Of a stretch of DNA of 64,000 bases, positions 33,511 to 45,681 are shown one piece after another. The notes beneath the pieces are model-generated. The model was not told where the DNA came from. It ran no database searches and saw only the letters and a list, made by a program, of their open reading frames with translations. The position numbers and the translations under genes were made by a program. Numbering within the stretch: the stretch's first letter is position 1; every line of letters begins with the position of its first letter. This DNA comes from Ursus arctos (taxonomy: Eukaryota > Chordata > Mammalia > Carnivora > Ursidae): the NCBI RefSeq assembly GCF_023065955.2, contig NW_026622974.1, positions 33,945,718-34,009,717 on the forward strand, read 5' to 3'.

Positions 33511-34030
33511 GTCCAGCACAGAGGGGTCTTCTGAGGAAAAAACACCATTTAACATATACAGTACAAATCTATAATATATGTACAAACACGATGGCCATCA
33601 GCTCCTTCTGTATAAAAACTCATCGGCTGAACAGTACATGGATGAACCTACATTTTTAGTATGAGCGTGTTGCTGCTGTGATAGTTCTTACTGTTCTTGT
33701 TGGTTAGTTGAGTAGAACAGGAGTTTCTCTGTGGAAAGAGCTCTGTGAAGAAAAAAGAGCATTCTGGAGAGTTAACTGCTAGAACAGCAGCAGTAGACCC
33801 ACACACTTTGCTCTTGAAGTTGTTCTCTGCACTCAGGTTGCTTCTCGCACTTTCTTGGAAAAGGAAGGACATGCTCTGCTATCTGGCATGGAGCACACAG
33901 AAAAATCACTCCAGTCTCAGAAGCAGTGGTGGCCACTGGCCCATTTTGTACCGGCACAAATATTTCCTCTTTTTTCCCTAATTTGGAGAAGTGATGGATC
34001 TACTGAGGGAGTCCAGGTGGCTCCCAGCAA
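33511..34030. other. No recognised element
   Basis: Contains four overlapping short frames on both strands (33648-34040), none with a domain. Nothing recognised. Confidence 0.4.
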
Positions 34031-34245
34031 AGCACAGTGATTAAGGTAATGGTTTCTGGAGCCAGATGACCAGAGTTCAAATCCCAGCTGGACCACTTGA
34101 TCAAGTTACTTCATCTCGGAGCCTTAGTTTCCTCAGCTATAAGACAGCAATGATCAATTCCCCGAGTTGTTGTGCAATTACCTGAATATGGACAAAATTT
34201 AGCATATAATAAGTTCTTTGTTAGTTTTAGCTACTATTGTTCTCC
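34031..34245 (+). mobile_element. MIR SINE, near full length
   Basis: 'agcacagtgattaaggtaat', 'ctggagccagatgaccagag', 'ttcaaatcccagctggacca', 'caagttacttcatctcggag', 'ccttagtttcctcagctata', 'agttgttgtgcaattacctg', 'atataataagttctttgtt' cover the tRNA-related head (box B GTTCAAATCCC), the core and the 3' LINE-like tail. It is the best-preserved MIR of the window. Confidence 0.93.
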
Positions 34246-34254
34246 AGTCAAGGG

Positions 34255-34375
34255 CATATGGCATTCATAAAAAGCCATTTACTGAGCCCCACAATGCACA
34301 GTGCTTACGTTAGGCACCAGAGCTACAACAGGTTCCAGACATGATCCTGATATTTAAGACTGTTATAAACCAATT
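34255..34375 (-). mobile_element. L2 LINE 3' end, antisense
   Basis: 'gccatttactgagccccaca', 'atgcacagtgcttacgttag', 'gcaccagagctacaacaggt', 'catgatcctgatatttaaga' match the reverse-complement L2 terminus. Confidence 0.7.
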
Positions 34376-34429
34376 AAGAAGCCAAGAAACGTAAGTAAAA
34401 AAAAAAAAAAAAGATAAACAACAATAGAA

Positions 34430-34545
34430 GTAGGGCCAGCTACTGTGCTAAGTGCCTTGATTGCTTACAGATATTAGATAGACATTATTATTCACATATG
34501 AAAAGCCTGAGGCCCAAAAAGGTCTCCCTTGCTCTTAAACACTAT
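34430..34545 (-). mobile_element. MIR fragment, antisense
   Basis: 'ctactgtgctaagtgccttg', 'agatagacattattattcac', 'atatgaaaagcctgaggccc' resemble reverse-complement MIR. Confidence 0.6.
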
Positions 34546-36789
34546 GCATCCCACCTGATTACAAAGGACTGTGAACTCAGTTTCTTCAGTCCCAACATCC
34601 CCTTAAGTTGAAAGAGTAAGTACAAAAATCTTGGAGATCTTAACTGAGAACAGGAAGTGCCTGAGCAAACGGGAAGAGCCTGGGGAAGCTGACTCAAGGT
34701 CACACACCAGGATCACACTGGCCTTTCTATTTTATTAGTGCTGGCTCACCTCAAGCTCAGGTTCCTGCTCCACAGTCATCCTCCTGTATTCACAGTCCAA
34801 ACTTGAGGGACCCTATGTGCTCTCCTTTTAATGCCGCCATCACTCACTCAATTCTTTGAGAACTGTCTCCATTTCCCTCAAATTGCTGAGGAGTGGGATG
34901 GGGATTCCCTACCATTCCCTCCCCAATCTCCTCCAGCCTTCACAGCTCCTGGAAGCCAGCTCATAGATCCTATGTCTTTCAATTGTTAAATGCCACTCAG
35001 TTTAGGATTAAACAGAATAACAAAGAATGAACAAGAGTAAGTAAACAAATATGAGAATCTTAGGAAGTTCCTGTAAATCACGGTCCCTGATTGATATATG
35101 TTGACTTCTTTTCATGAAGTTAATGAGGAGGTCTTGAGTGTTTGATTCCCTTCTTCAGACCCACAGAAGGGAGTTGGTCAAACTTCTGCTCGCTCACTTC
35201 GCTAGACATTCTTTTAAATGAAGGAACCAACCAATCGACAGACTATTGTTGGTGGTAAAAAACAGAACAAACCAACTCTATCTGAGATGGAAGCAAACTC
35301 ATTCGGAAGGCTTTGAATGAGTCTCAGAAAAGTTATTCTCCTTCACAAATGTCCTCCATGGACAAATAGAGGCAATAACTGCTCCTAACAAAATAGATAC
35401 ATCACAAATAAATTTTTTTTAAAAAAGCAGGCCACAGAAACCTGAAAGAGCTGAATGTTAGGAAGCTGCATATATCGGACATGGTCTTCAAATCTGAAGC
35501 ACAAAGCATCAATCAATATTAATTTTGATAACCCATAAGGCCACCAAAACCACTGAAAAAAATTAAAATCAGTCTAGATTTGTACAGCTGATGTCTCTAC
35601 AGGGTGAATTTTGTGAATAGCTTCACTTTCCTATTTGATTTGAATATATTACTTTTTTTATACTCATTTGTGTTTCCAATAGGATTAAGGAAGCTCAAAC
35701 TGCATAGATGGATGGAGACCAAAAGCTAAATCTCATAATGATTGTTATTCTGTCGAGCTTAGGAGGCAGAGGGAGAGAAGAATGGCTTCTCAGACCTGAA
35801 ACAATCATATTTCTGAGAATGATCACTCTAAACACTTAGAAAGATGTGTTTTTGTGGGAAATAGATTAATAAACAGTTTCATTTTCATTCAAAGTAAAAT
35901 CTCAAACAATTACTACTTAAAAAAAAGAACTGTACTTAAAATGACATGCATTTTATTTTACTAAAGTATAGGACATTAAGCAAAGGTTTGGTTGCCTTGG
36001 CGACAAATTGTTGTTACAGATGATGCACATCTCAAAAAAAGGAGATATAAAATGCTTTCAATATATTATGCACATTATAGAAAAATGGAGAAATTAAAAA
36101 TAAACTGGACCAAACATCTATACCTATACTGTTTAAAGACATACCCTAACTTCAGCAAAGGATCGCTTATGCTACTTTATATTTCCTGAGTTTCTAAAGA
36201 CCTTTGTTAACTGTCTTGCAATTCACTGTCAACCACAAAGATTTTAAGGAAAGTTTTATAATTTCAGTGATTGCCTGTATGTGTTTTTTTCCTAATTCAA
36301 TGCCCCACCATTGTATTCCTATTTGCCCAAATGACTTACTAATAAGGAACTAGCGAAATATTATCAACATGTCTATTATTGCCACTCCATAGATGATAAA
36401 AATACAAATCTAGAATACGAAGAAAGTAAATGTCTTTCCTTTCATATTTTATCAGAGTCCTTTTAATCAAAAAGGAGGTTTTGAAGGCCAATCTTCTAAA
36501 ATGTACTCTTCTTAACATATTGATAAACAGCTTACTAAAGAAAAAGAATAAATTTTGAAAATCCTATATGAGAAAGAATAAACTGGTTCATAATTCACAT
36601 ATTATCACAGACTAGGAAAAGGCCATTGAGATGAAAAGAAACTTCACTGGGTAGGACAGTCAAGGAAGAGATTAATGGCAAATATGCAGGTGAGAGTCTT
36701 GTCTCTACCTTGAACTTCGTCTCTTGATTACTAACTATTCGGGTAAATTAACATAAATAATAAATACCTGTTCAATTTTTAAGTGTCAC
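34546..36789. other. No recognised element (about 2.2 kb)
   Basis: No gene or repeat that I can defend, though 34660-34720 ('gactcaaggtcacacaccag') may hold another MIR remnant. The rest is unique-looking. Confidence 0.4.
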
Positions 36790-37045
36790 CTAAAGAAAAC
36801 TGCCATCAACATTCTGGTGTATTTCCTTCTTAATTCACTTCTGTGAATTTTTACATACTTAATAAGTGTTTCCTGATGGTACAGCACACTCATAAACATC
36901 TTTAAAGACTGCAAAGCATGTTCAACATGTTGAGGTTACTACAATTTACTTTTCCACTCCTTTACCTCAGAACATTTATGTCTTTAATAAATGTTGCTAA
37001 TACACATGAACCTTCTGTCAACATCTTTGTGATGTAGATGGAGGA
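36790..37045 (-). mobile_element. Old L1-like LINE fragment, antisense
   Basis: 'cattctggtgtatttccttc', 'gtgaatttttacatacttaa', 'cactcataaacatctttaaa', 'actacaatttacttttccac', 'agaacatttatgtctttaat', 'aacatctttgtgatgtagat' resemble the reverse-complement 3' UTR of L1ME-class elements. Strongly diverged. Confidence 0.45.
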
Positions 37046-37629
37046 GAAAAGAGTCAGAGAAAGGAGCAATTACTACACTAAAAATAATTCTAGCATGTAA
37101 TGTATGATATGTATTTAAGATCTCATTTTTGTATTGTAATATATAATATAATATGTTTATATATAAATGTTTATACTACTTTCTATTCTATTTTATAAAT
37201 AAGGGGGAAGAAAACAGAGTGAAACTTAAACATGCTGATTTGTAAGAGTATCAGGCTCTACATCTGGGAGATGATTGATTTTTATGTAACATTAAAATTA
37301 GCAAGTTTAATTTTTGAATTTTCAGCAGGGTCAAGTAAAAAACTTTGTAATAACATTTAAAAATGTGCACATAAAAAGATCAACCAGAAAAAAATGGGAT
37401 GTAGGCATATATTCAGGTTGAATAAAATTATATTTTAAAAATTCCTACAAGTTTTAAAAAACCACATAGAAGTATATCAAAATCTGAGTAATGATCATCT
37501 TTCAATGTTTGAGATACAGGTAATACTTCCTCATGCTCTTCTTTTTTACTTTTTCTAATATTTTATAATCCACGTGAATTAGTTTTGTAATGGAGAAAAA
37601 CATATTCTATACTTCATTAAAATAAAGAA
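37046..37629. other. AT-rich spacer, nothing recognised
   Basis: Holds a TATA-rich patch at about 37135-37170. No gene or family signature. Confidence 0.4.
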
Positions 37630-37815
37630 GCATACATGGCTTTGATTCCTGTCTGTCTGTTCTCTAGCTGTGAACTGGACAAATCATTTGATCTCCCTAA
37701 TCCTCATATGTAACATCTGTAAAGATAATTAATGTCTGTTGTGCTTACCTGATGCATTTTTGTAAGAATTAAATAAAAATGCCTATGGAAGTACTATATA
37801 AATCTCACTATTCCC
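37630..37815 (+). mobile_element. MIR SINE, sense
   Basis: 'ctctagctgtgaactggaca', 'aatcatttgatctccctaat', 'cctcatatgtaacatctgta', 'aagataattaatgtctgttg', 'ttacctgatgcatttttgta', 'agtactatataaatctcact' follow sense MIR from mid-head to tail. Confidence 0.8.
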
Positions 37816-38794
37816 TACAAATATATGATATCATTTGATCAATGGTTTAACTAGAGGGCTAGATAAAGAGATGGGAGGAAAGATAACCAGTTCCTTTCCT
37901 CCTTAGCAGCTATCCAGTATAACTTAGCAAGCTACACGTAAAGGACGCTGAGTAGGGACAAAAGAATGGGGGTTGAAGTGGGGAAAGAGGAACTATAGAA
38001 ATTAAAGAAAAAACTGCTTGCAGACCTTTCATAATTATCACTGAAATCAAAATTCCCTCACTGCTGTGTCATACACCCCGAGGGCCATTATGATCAGATG
38101 CTAAGAGTACCCCAGACTGCCAGATGTTCCTCTTACCTGATTAAATGATGAAAAAAGACAATTGTTAAGTAGTCTCCTAATTTAGCCTTACCTTATTTCC
38201 TGTATTGCTTTATTATACCATACCAAAATAAGTACTTCATCAAAATCAGTTGGCAATGGTATAATCTATTCTACCTTAAAACACATAGATTTTTTTGACA
38301 TTTGACCCTCCTGACAGAATACGTGCTCTATAAATAAAAACAAAACTTATAAAAATTAATGTTGCACAATCTGGAAACATGAATTACTGTTTTTTTTTTA
38401 TTAAGTAAGCTCAAGTAGATCACTTAACACATTTAAATGTGTTGAGGTATATTGATACCTCAAAAATCGGATTTTATACTGGACACCAAAATCCCACTAG
38501 TTTAGCCAGTGATTAAAAGTACTTGCCTGTATTAAGAAGCTGGGTCACACCCCATTATCAAAAGCCATCATTTATTTTCAATTATAACTTAAAAGCCCAT
38601 TTTGATTTGGCTTCTGTAGTGCATTCGTTTTATAGAAAAGACACCACCTTGATATTACAGACTATAACTTGATATTACCAAAGGTTCTGTGGCCTGGAGA
38701 GTAAACCCTCTGGTCTGACTCCTGTCCTCAGGCCCACATCCCAACTGAGCTGATTTCAACAGGGGAAGTAGAGATTACATGGATATCCAGGGTC
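37816..38794. other. No recognised element
   Basis: Unique-looking AT-rich DNA. Nothing recognised apart from a short poly(T) near 38390. Confidence 0.4.
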
Positions 38795-38866
38795 TCACTA
38801 TGGCTATTAGTTAACTTCTCTGGGGCTTAGTTTCCTCATCTGCAGATAGAAATATTTGAATAGATC
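38795..38866 (+). mobile_element. MIR core fragment
   Basis: 'agttaacttctctggggctt' and 'agtttcctcatctgcagata' are the MIR core. It is cut directly by the candidate hAT element at 38867. Confidence 0.65.
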
Positions 38867-39155
38867 GGTTTTCCCAGAGTATATTCTGGAACACATGGGT
38901 CCCACAAGATGCTCCACAAAAGATGGGTGAGGGGGGAGTGGACTGAGGGGACTGTTAATATGGTGAACTTGAGAAATGTTGTACCTTGTACTTGCTGGTA
39001 GAGAGTCACAGTGTGGATTGGCCAAGGAGGTATTTTGTAATTCATCCTAAATCACTGTTTTCATGGTTCACTTAGGCATGCAAGCACTTTGTTGTTTTAG
39101 GGGGGAGGTGGAGATGGTAAGAAACCCATAATGCTGGAACACACTTTGAGAAACC
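38867..39155. mobile_element. Candidate non-autonomous hAT element with terminal inverted repeats
   Basis: The left end reads 'ggttttcccagagtatattc' and the reverse complement of the right end (39126-39155) reads 'ggtttctcaaagtgtgttcc'. Aligned with one or two small gaps, the ends share most bases over about 28 positions and resemble the CAGTGGTTCTCAAAGTG-type termini of MER5/MER20-like hAT MITEs. The 289-bp interior has no ORF. I did not find an 8-bp TSD. No family name assigned. Confidence 0.5.
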
Positions 39156-39964
39156 AGGTTTTATAATTTTTTGCAACCTTTCTAGCACTGGAATTTTCTG
39201 ATGCTATGTTGATCTATGAAAAAGTAGTAAGATGTACCCTAATTATAAGACCATTACATCAGAAAATTTCACAATGTGAGCTATGTTAGAAAATTTACAA
39301 TATGAAAAACAAAAGACTAATAAAATTCCCTATTGAACACGATTAATGCCAAATACCCATTTTTCCTTATATTTTACACCAAAAAGAGTTGTCTAATAGC
39401 AACATAAAGGAAAGTGAAAAATGGAATAGATATTATTAACACTGAAGATTGCTTTCATATCCAAAATAAGGAGTCTTTATACAATGGCATCCTTTTTTTC
39501 CCTGTGCATAGAACATCTTTATCATTTGTATAACACATAAAAGGAAGAGCAGGAAAAATATCTTTAAATTGATGCTTCCAATTTTTAGACACCTGTGGTT
39601 TTAAGGTTGATGTATATTTAGTAGATGGGTGGACAGTGCAAAGTAAATTATATAGAAAACAGAACAAATCAAAAGGAACCCAAAGCACGTCCATTCCCCA
39701 GCACTTAGAGAAGCTGGAAAGAGAAATGGTGTGGAGGCACCTTAGAGACTACGGTCAAAGGAAATCATAGTAAAACTACTTTTCAGTTACATTCCAATTA
39801 GCCTCTACCCCATCTTGATGTCACTGAGGACATGCACTTGATTTGAGGGCTGGCTAATGGCTTGCTAACAGGGCAAGAGGAAAAGAAAATGCAGTGCCGA
39901 GATCCTGGGTTTCATTTTGTCCTCAAATATTTTTTTTTCTAAAATTAACCTTAAAATTTGCCTT
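39156..39964. other. No recognised element
   Basis: Unique-looking spacer; nothing recognised. Confidence 0.4.
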
Positions 39965-40155
39965 CGGCTAGATGAATCTGAGTCCAGTCCTGGCTCTGGT
40001 CACTTCACAGATTTATTAGTTTGGGCAAATCTTTTGATGTTTCTGAGCCTATTTCTCTTATCTGTCAAATTAAGATGATAGTAATGTAACTCAAACATAG
40101 TGTAAAGACCAGAAATAGTAAGCTAAAGTGCCCACCATAGTAACTGCTCAACAGA
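39965..40155 (+). mobile_element. MIR SINE, sense
   Basis: 'gagtccagtcctggctctgg', 'cacttcacagatttattagt', 'ttgggcaaatcttttgatgt', 'ttctgagcctatttctctta', 'tctgtcaaattaagatgata', 'gtaactgctcaacagagg' follow sense MIR. Confidence 0.82.
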
Positions 40156-40339
40156 GGCCATGACGATCATTAGACTTATACCCTATAAGCAGGTATGAAC
40201 TAGGCACAATGGGCAATGGTGGATTCTGTGGTTCAGTTCTGCTCCCACGCCATTCTACATAAAAATACTCCACATGCAGATGTCCAGTGTTCTCATGCCC
40301 ACCAGCCCTGCCCCCTGCTTGGCCAGTATGGTATGTTAT

Positions 40340-40560
40340 GGTAAAATAGTTGAAAGTCATCGAGCATTGACTGTGCGCTAGGTGCTACGCTCAGCCTATC
40401 ACATGCATTAGCTCACTGACTCCCCACAACAACCTGCTAGGTTGAAACTGTAACAAATTATAAACCTGGGAAATGAAGATGGTAATAGCACTGCCCAAGC
40501 TCATCCTGGCACCAGAGCTGGCACTAACCTGAAGCCTTTCTGACTCAGCGTCACACAGCT
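40340..40560 (-). mobile_element. MIR SINE, antisense
   Basis: 'gcattgactgtgcgctaggt', 'gctacgctcagcctatcaca', 'ctccccacaacaacctgcta', 'acctgggaaatgaagatggt', 'ctggcaccagagctggcac' follow reverse-complement MIR; tail to tail with the sense MIR at 39965. Confidence 0.78.
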
Positions 40561-41047
40561 CTTCATCACACACAGTACTAGTACTTGTATCCCTATCCAT
40601 CCTGATGGTGTGGTTCTCTTCTGGTCTAGACAAGAAGTTCCCAGTCTTTCCCTGAATAGGTTCTCTTTAAAGATAAAAACTATGTAGACCTCTATTATAT
40701 CCCTCACCAGTGATACTTGTGCTGTTAATTTCCTTTGGGACAATGCATAAGGGTAAATGCTACCTTGATTGCTGATATACTTTCATATAAATAGGCATGT
40801 TATTAGGCACGATAGTATTCTCATATACATTAGAAAAATAGATTTGCTATTATGTGAAAGAAAACTGTTTAAATCTGCACTTCACCCACTGGCTTCACTA
40901 TCTAGCGCTTTCTTAGTCCTGCCCAAACTAACATTTGACCCACGAGCTCTTCTTTTAGATGTGTGGGTTAACCTATATTCTCTATTACTCTACATTTAAC
41001 AGAGCTATAACACCTTCATTCTTGCAGAAATGCAAAATTTAGATATT
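40561..41047. other. No recognised element
   Basis: Nothing recognised; a few CpG-poor short frames only. Confidence 0.4.
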
Positions 41048-41520
41048 CTTTCATTTATTCTACATATATTCATACATAAACTCATAATGCATATACTTAC
41101 TATATGTCAGCTACCACAATACAATAGTGAGCAAAATTTTAATGTCTGCCCTCATAGACTTTGTAGTCTATAGACCCACATGGATAAAGAAGCCAACCAT
41201 AAATTAAAAAACATTTTAGAAAAGTCTAAAAGGCGGTAAAAGTTCCTTAAGAGGCCAGAAGAAGGTATCTAATTCAAATTACCAAGAAAAGGCTCCAGGA
41301 TGGACTGATGTCTAAATTATGGCAAGAAGAATGGCAGGAAACAGTCAAATGAAGGTACCAATTAGAAATGAGTAAGATGTGGATGAGAGAAGGGATGGTG
41401 GATTAGGAAATTGAAGAAGTTTAGTGTATGGTAAAGGTAGAATGTGAGGGACAGGGTCCTAAAATGAGGCTGGGGTCTGAGGCACAAGCCTTAATGGACC
41501 CTGTTAAGGAGTCCAAATAT
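41048..41520 (-). mobile_element. L2 LINE, antisense
   Basis: Reverse-complement L2 from the 3' end inward: 'acatatattcatacataaac', 'atatgtcagctaccacaata', 'tctgccctcatagactttgt', 'aaaggctccaggatggactg', 'gacagggtcctaaaatgagg', 'ccctgttaaggagtccaaat'. The match ends where LTR-like sequence starts at about 41521. Confidence 0.7.
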
Positions 41521-42240
41521 GTGGCCTGACTGGCATGAGAAAGAAATATTATACCTCGTCAAATTGCCCCATAGAGATGCAAATCTCATCTGTCTTGTGC
41601 AGAGTCAGCCCCGTGTTAACTCTTATAAATCCAAATTCTGCTGCTGCATAATACCTGATTACCTTTACCAGTCTGATGCATTCATTCATACCCAGGCGGC
41701 TATGAGTATTGGTGGCTGACAGTTCACAGATGCTCCCCTCCGCCAGAAAATTGTCCTGGGTTGGTGGAAGCCACTTCACCCAGGAAGGATATGTGCCACC
41801 TAATAAAGGCTCTCTCCTTTGACCAAGATTTCATCAGACTCCTCTGAACTCTCTGCTCCATTAGACTGGACTTTCAGATTCCATATGTTCTTGTAGAATC
41901 CAGTTTGAGTAAGAATTCTGCTCAGTCAGTCTGATGAAATCCACCACACTTGGTACTGACCACTCCCTATCTGATCAAATTCTCATTCCCTACCCTTGAC
42001 ATTTTGCTGTCCTGCCCTGTCATCATTAAGAATTCTGTTGAGTCAGTCCAGCAAGAATCCTCTGTATCCCTTAGTAATTTTCCACCAAATGACTGCCTCC
42101 TTGCTCCTTGGTTATAAATTCCCAATTGTCCTTGTTGGAGTTGAGTCCTATTTCTCTGCCCTACCACAAAACCCCATTGCACCAGCTTCCCTTGAATAAA
42201 GTCTGCCTTGTCATCTTTAACAAGTGTCATGGATAATTTC
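41521..42240 (+). mobile_element. LTR-like region, probable ERV LTR(s)
   Basis: Non-LINE sequence with LTR character: 'ccacctaataaaggctctct' (AATAAA at about 41800), and near the right end 'ttcccttgaataaagtctgc' (AATAAA at 42195) followed by 'ttgtcatctttaacaagtgt', a layout typical of a U3-R-U5 end. A module containing AAGAATTCTG and AGTCAGTC occurs twice (about 41910 and 42027). No ERV coding sequence is attached and no TSD was found, so limits and family are unsure. Confidence 0.4.
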
Positions 42241-43944
42241 TTTCTTTAACAACCCCACGACTGAAGGGTCAACTCTTCAGTGCAGAGAAAGGTCCAAAGC
42301 CTCCCCTATGCAACAGACCAAGCCTAGACTTGACCTCAGACCATACCTTCCCTTGTCTCTTTCTCCTTTCTTACTCTGCTTCAGTCTGTCCTGTAAAGGT
42401 TTTCCTGAAGAGCACTCTTTCCATAAATCGAGTACAACTGAATCCCTGTTTCTAAGACTAAGGCATGCCACAAAAATGAAAGAAAAACTTTATGAGGTGA
42501 AATGCATATAAATGATATTAAACCAAGGAAAGTTATCTTTGGATAGATGACTCAGCAAGCAGTTATTCAGACTGTAATGCAGACTCTTGGAACAGCACCG
42601 TTACTCAGGAAACCCAGTCCAGAAGACAAAAGAACTATTTTTAAATTACTCAAGTCATTAATGCGAAATCTTCTGAATATTGAACAGGAACTATGTAGAC
42701 CACAGTAACCCTTCAGAAAGTCCTCCTTTCTTCAATCCACTCTCCTGACACCAAAATTTCTCTCCAACCTCTCTCTTTAAAGATTCCCTAGTTCCTTCTA
42801 CTTCAATTCTATCACCAGTGGCCTTTCGTGTCCTCCTCATTTCTTCCTGATTGTATATAACTAAAGTGTAAAAATTCCCCTACCACACACCCTCAGGGTT
42901 AAGTAGAACCAGGTGTTGGGTGAGGGGGGAATAAAATGTTGGAAATAGGCATATATTCATAATTTCAGTTTCATTGTCAAGTGGTCCACACATTTTCTGA
43001 TTGTTTATATGAGGATTGAATCCTTAATGTCTTCTCTACCATTCTTTCTATTTTGTTTCTTAGCAAGTGTGCTCTATCAATAAAGCAGAAGCACAGTTAA
43101 ATCCTTGTAAGAAAAATGTGGGGGGGGGGCACCTCATAAAATGGGTTAAAACTAAGATGACTAATATGTGCTCCTTCTCTCTCTCTTCATACATCTCTTG
43201 AAGCAAAATACTTATTATTATTAATGGGGGGGGTGGTTCTTGAGTAACAAGAGAGACATTCCTTAAAGAGGATGAAGTGGGGCAGCAAAAATATAAGAAG
43301 ATCAAGAATTGTCTTCCTCAAAGAAAATGATTAAAAATATCCACCTTCCAACCAATGTGGCAGTTTTGAGATTGTGAAAATGCTTAGCACTCATCCCTGG
43401 AAGCCCCACCACAGCATTCAGATGTCCATGGATGATCCTTCCAGATGTGCTGTCAGGACCTATCTGTAGTTTGCTAAAGTGAACCACCAGAACTAAGAAA
43501 AGTCATTAAAATCTTAGCCTTGGAAATGTATCTTTGAAATTCTTCCTTGAGTTGGTAGTGGCAGCAGCAGCAACAGCAGAGCCCCATTTACTGCAACGTG
43601 TCAACACAGGCCTGTTACTCTGAATGTACAGCACTGTGTACAGCAGAGCTTGGCTTGCCAGAGCCTTCAGGAAGCCCATTTTCTGTCATGTGGGTTGCTT
43701 TTCTATTTTATTAGATGCAAACTAAGGAAAATCCCCTTTTTTATGGCTTCAAGAATACTGTGTGCATATTTCAGGTGTCTGATTTATATGTTTTTCTAAC
43801 CAACTCCAAAAAGAAAATATGATCGTAGGTATTTTTTTTAAGGGTTGCAATGCCAGATTTTATTCCAAGGAGTTGAAGCAATGGATGTCTAAGGCCGCCT
43901 CACCTTTCAGTCTATTTAGTCAGAATGAGATCAATTCTCCCATG
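42241..43944. other. No recognised element (about 1.7 kb)
   Basis: No gene or transposon recognised. Short G runs occur at 43121-43129 and 43226-43232, and a (CAG/GCA)-rich patch at about 43559-43580. Confidence 0.4.
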
Positions 43945-44045
43945 CGGTTGTGAGTTCCTTGAACAAAGTCTCTGTCTTATTCAATGTTGTATTCCAAGTA
44001 CCTACCATATAATCTAATTAGTGCTTAATAATTTTGAGCTGAATT
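43945..44045 (+). mobile_element. L2 LINE 3' end
   Basis: 'gtgagttccttgaacaaagt', 'ctctgtcttattcaatgttg', 'tattccaagtacctaccata', 'gtgcttaataattttgagct' follow the L2 3' UTR. Confidence 0.7.
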
Positions 44046-44743
44046 TCTTCCATCCACATAGTAATAGTGTAAAAAGCTTCTCTTGCATATCTGGGAATTA
44101 CTCTGATAAACTGATGCCTAAGAATGTATATTTACATTTATATCCTTTCATTAAATATATTACTATCAGATGAGACCTTATATTCTCAGTTGTATGAGGA
44201 AAAACTACATATTATATTTCCTCAATATTTCCTCTCAATGCCAATATTTTGCACAAAAAAATATATTTCTACCAGATAAACTCAAGCTATTGATGACTAG
44301 GGCTAACATACAGTTCAATATCAACATTACATATTATTTATATTCTATTGTATTCCCTTTGATTTCATAATTATGAATTTGGGATTAAAGGATGACGACA
44401 GAATTACTTCAGAAGAGTTCTAACCTCAGTTAGTAAGTATTGTTGAACTTTTGTTTATCCCCTGACTATTTTCTGCTATCTCAACACATTTTGGTGGCCA
44501 ACATGGCATCCTATTGAAAAATAAACTGGGAGGGAGGTAATAAATTGCAAGTGATATAATTGCAAGCTCAACCTAACAATTTAGGTGTGCCCTGATAAGC
44601 AGACTTGGATTCTCTTCATGAAACTTGAGCTGACTCTGCTTAAAATCTAATACCCTGGAGGAGAGCAAAGGAGTATTCGGCAAGATGACGCCAGAACTCA
44701 CATGCTGAAAAGACTATTTCACGTTAAAAACAATCAAGACATT
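44046..44743. other. No recognised element
   Basis: AT-rich spacer, nothing recognised. Confidence 0.4.
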
Positions 44744-44955
44744 AAGAGACTCTTAACTATAAGAAACAAAATGAGGGTTTCTGGAGGGATGGTGGGAGGG
44801 TGGGATAACTGGGTGATAGGCATTAAGGAGGGCACTTGATGTAATGAGCACCGGGTGTTATATGCAACTGATGACTCACTAAATTTCTCCCCGAAACTAA
44901 TAATACACTATATGTTAACTAAAGTGAATTTAAATAAAAAAAATTTTTAAATAAT
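44744..44955 (+). mobile_element. Carnivore L1 3' UTR, sense, strongly 5' truncated
   Basis: 'agagactcttaactataaga', 'gagggtttctggagggatgg', 'ggcattaaggagggcacttg', 'atgtaatgagcaccgggtgt', 'tatatgcaactgatgactca', 'cgaaactaataatacactat', 'tatgttaactaaagtgaatt', then an A-rich tail. Only about 210 bp of the 3' end is present. The same 3' UTR is found antisense at 14975. Confidence 0.93.
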
Positions 44956-45479
44956 GAAAAACCTAATTGGTATGTCTTCAAGATATTTCATGATAGGAAC
45001 TCTCCCAGAACACACACATTTGATAAATTTATGATGGTATTAAGAAGGACTATTTTACTGGTATTACTGGACATTTTAAAGAATTTAATGGCTTAAAATA
45101 AAAGTCTGGTGAAGGCAATTAACACACACAACTTTGGAAATCTCTTGGGCAATATAATGTTCAATTCTATGTAGAATTCTCAGTGACTCTTTCAAAGATA
45201 TTCTTTATTGAATAAAGGTAATCTTGATTGAAGTCAATTTTAACATTTCACTGATGAAAGCTACCTAGTCACTAGGACTGTATTGTCATTTGTTCCATGG
45301 GAGTTAAAGGCAAAATCTCTAATAGAAAGCCTGCCAAAATATGCAAATAAAAATCTCTGGCCATAGGGGTCAACAGAATACTGGTGAAGCAGGCTCAGTT
45401 CTGACAAAACAAGTCCTGCACAGGCTGAGATGCATCAAATCACTGGACATGGAGTTCAGTGTTTCTAAAAGGTAGTGTT
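44956..45479. other. No recognised element
   Basis: Unique-looking spacer between the L1 3' UTR and a SINEC. Confidence 0.4.
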
Positions 45480-45646
45480 GGGGTGCCTGGGTGGCTCCGT
45501 TGAGCACCAGACTTAATTTTGGCTTGGGTTATGATCTCAGGGTCGTGAGATGGAGCCCTGCATTAGGCTCAGCCCAGGGAGTCCCCTTGAAATTCCCTCT
45601 CTCTCTCTCCATCTGTCCCTCCCTCCTCTGCTCACTCGCACTCTCT

Positions 45647-45681
<35 letters not shown>

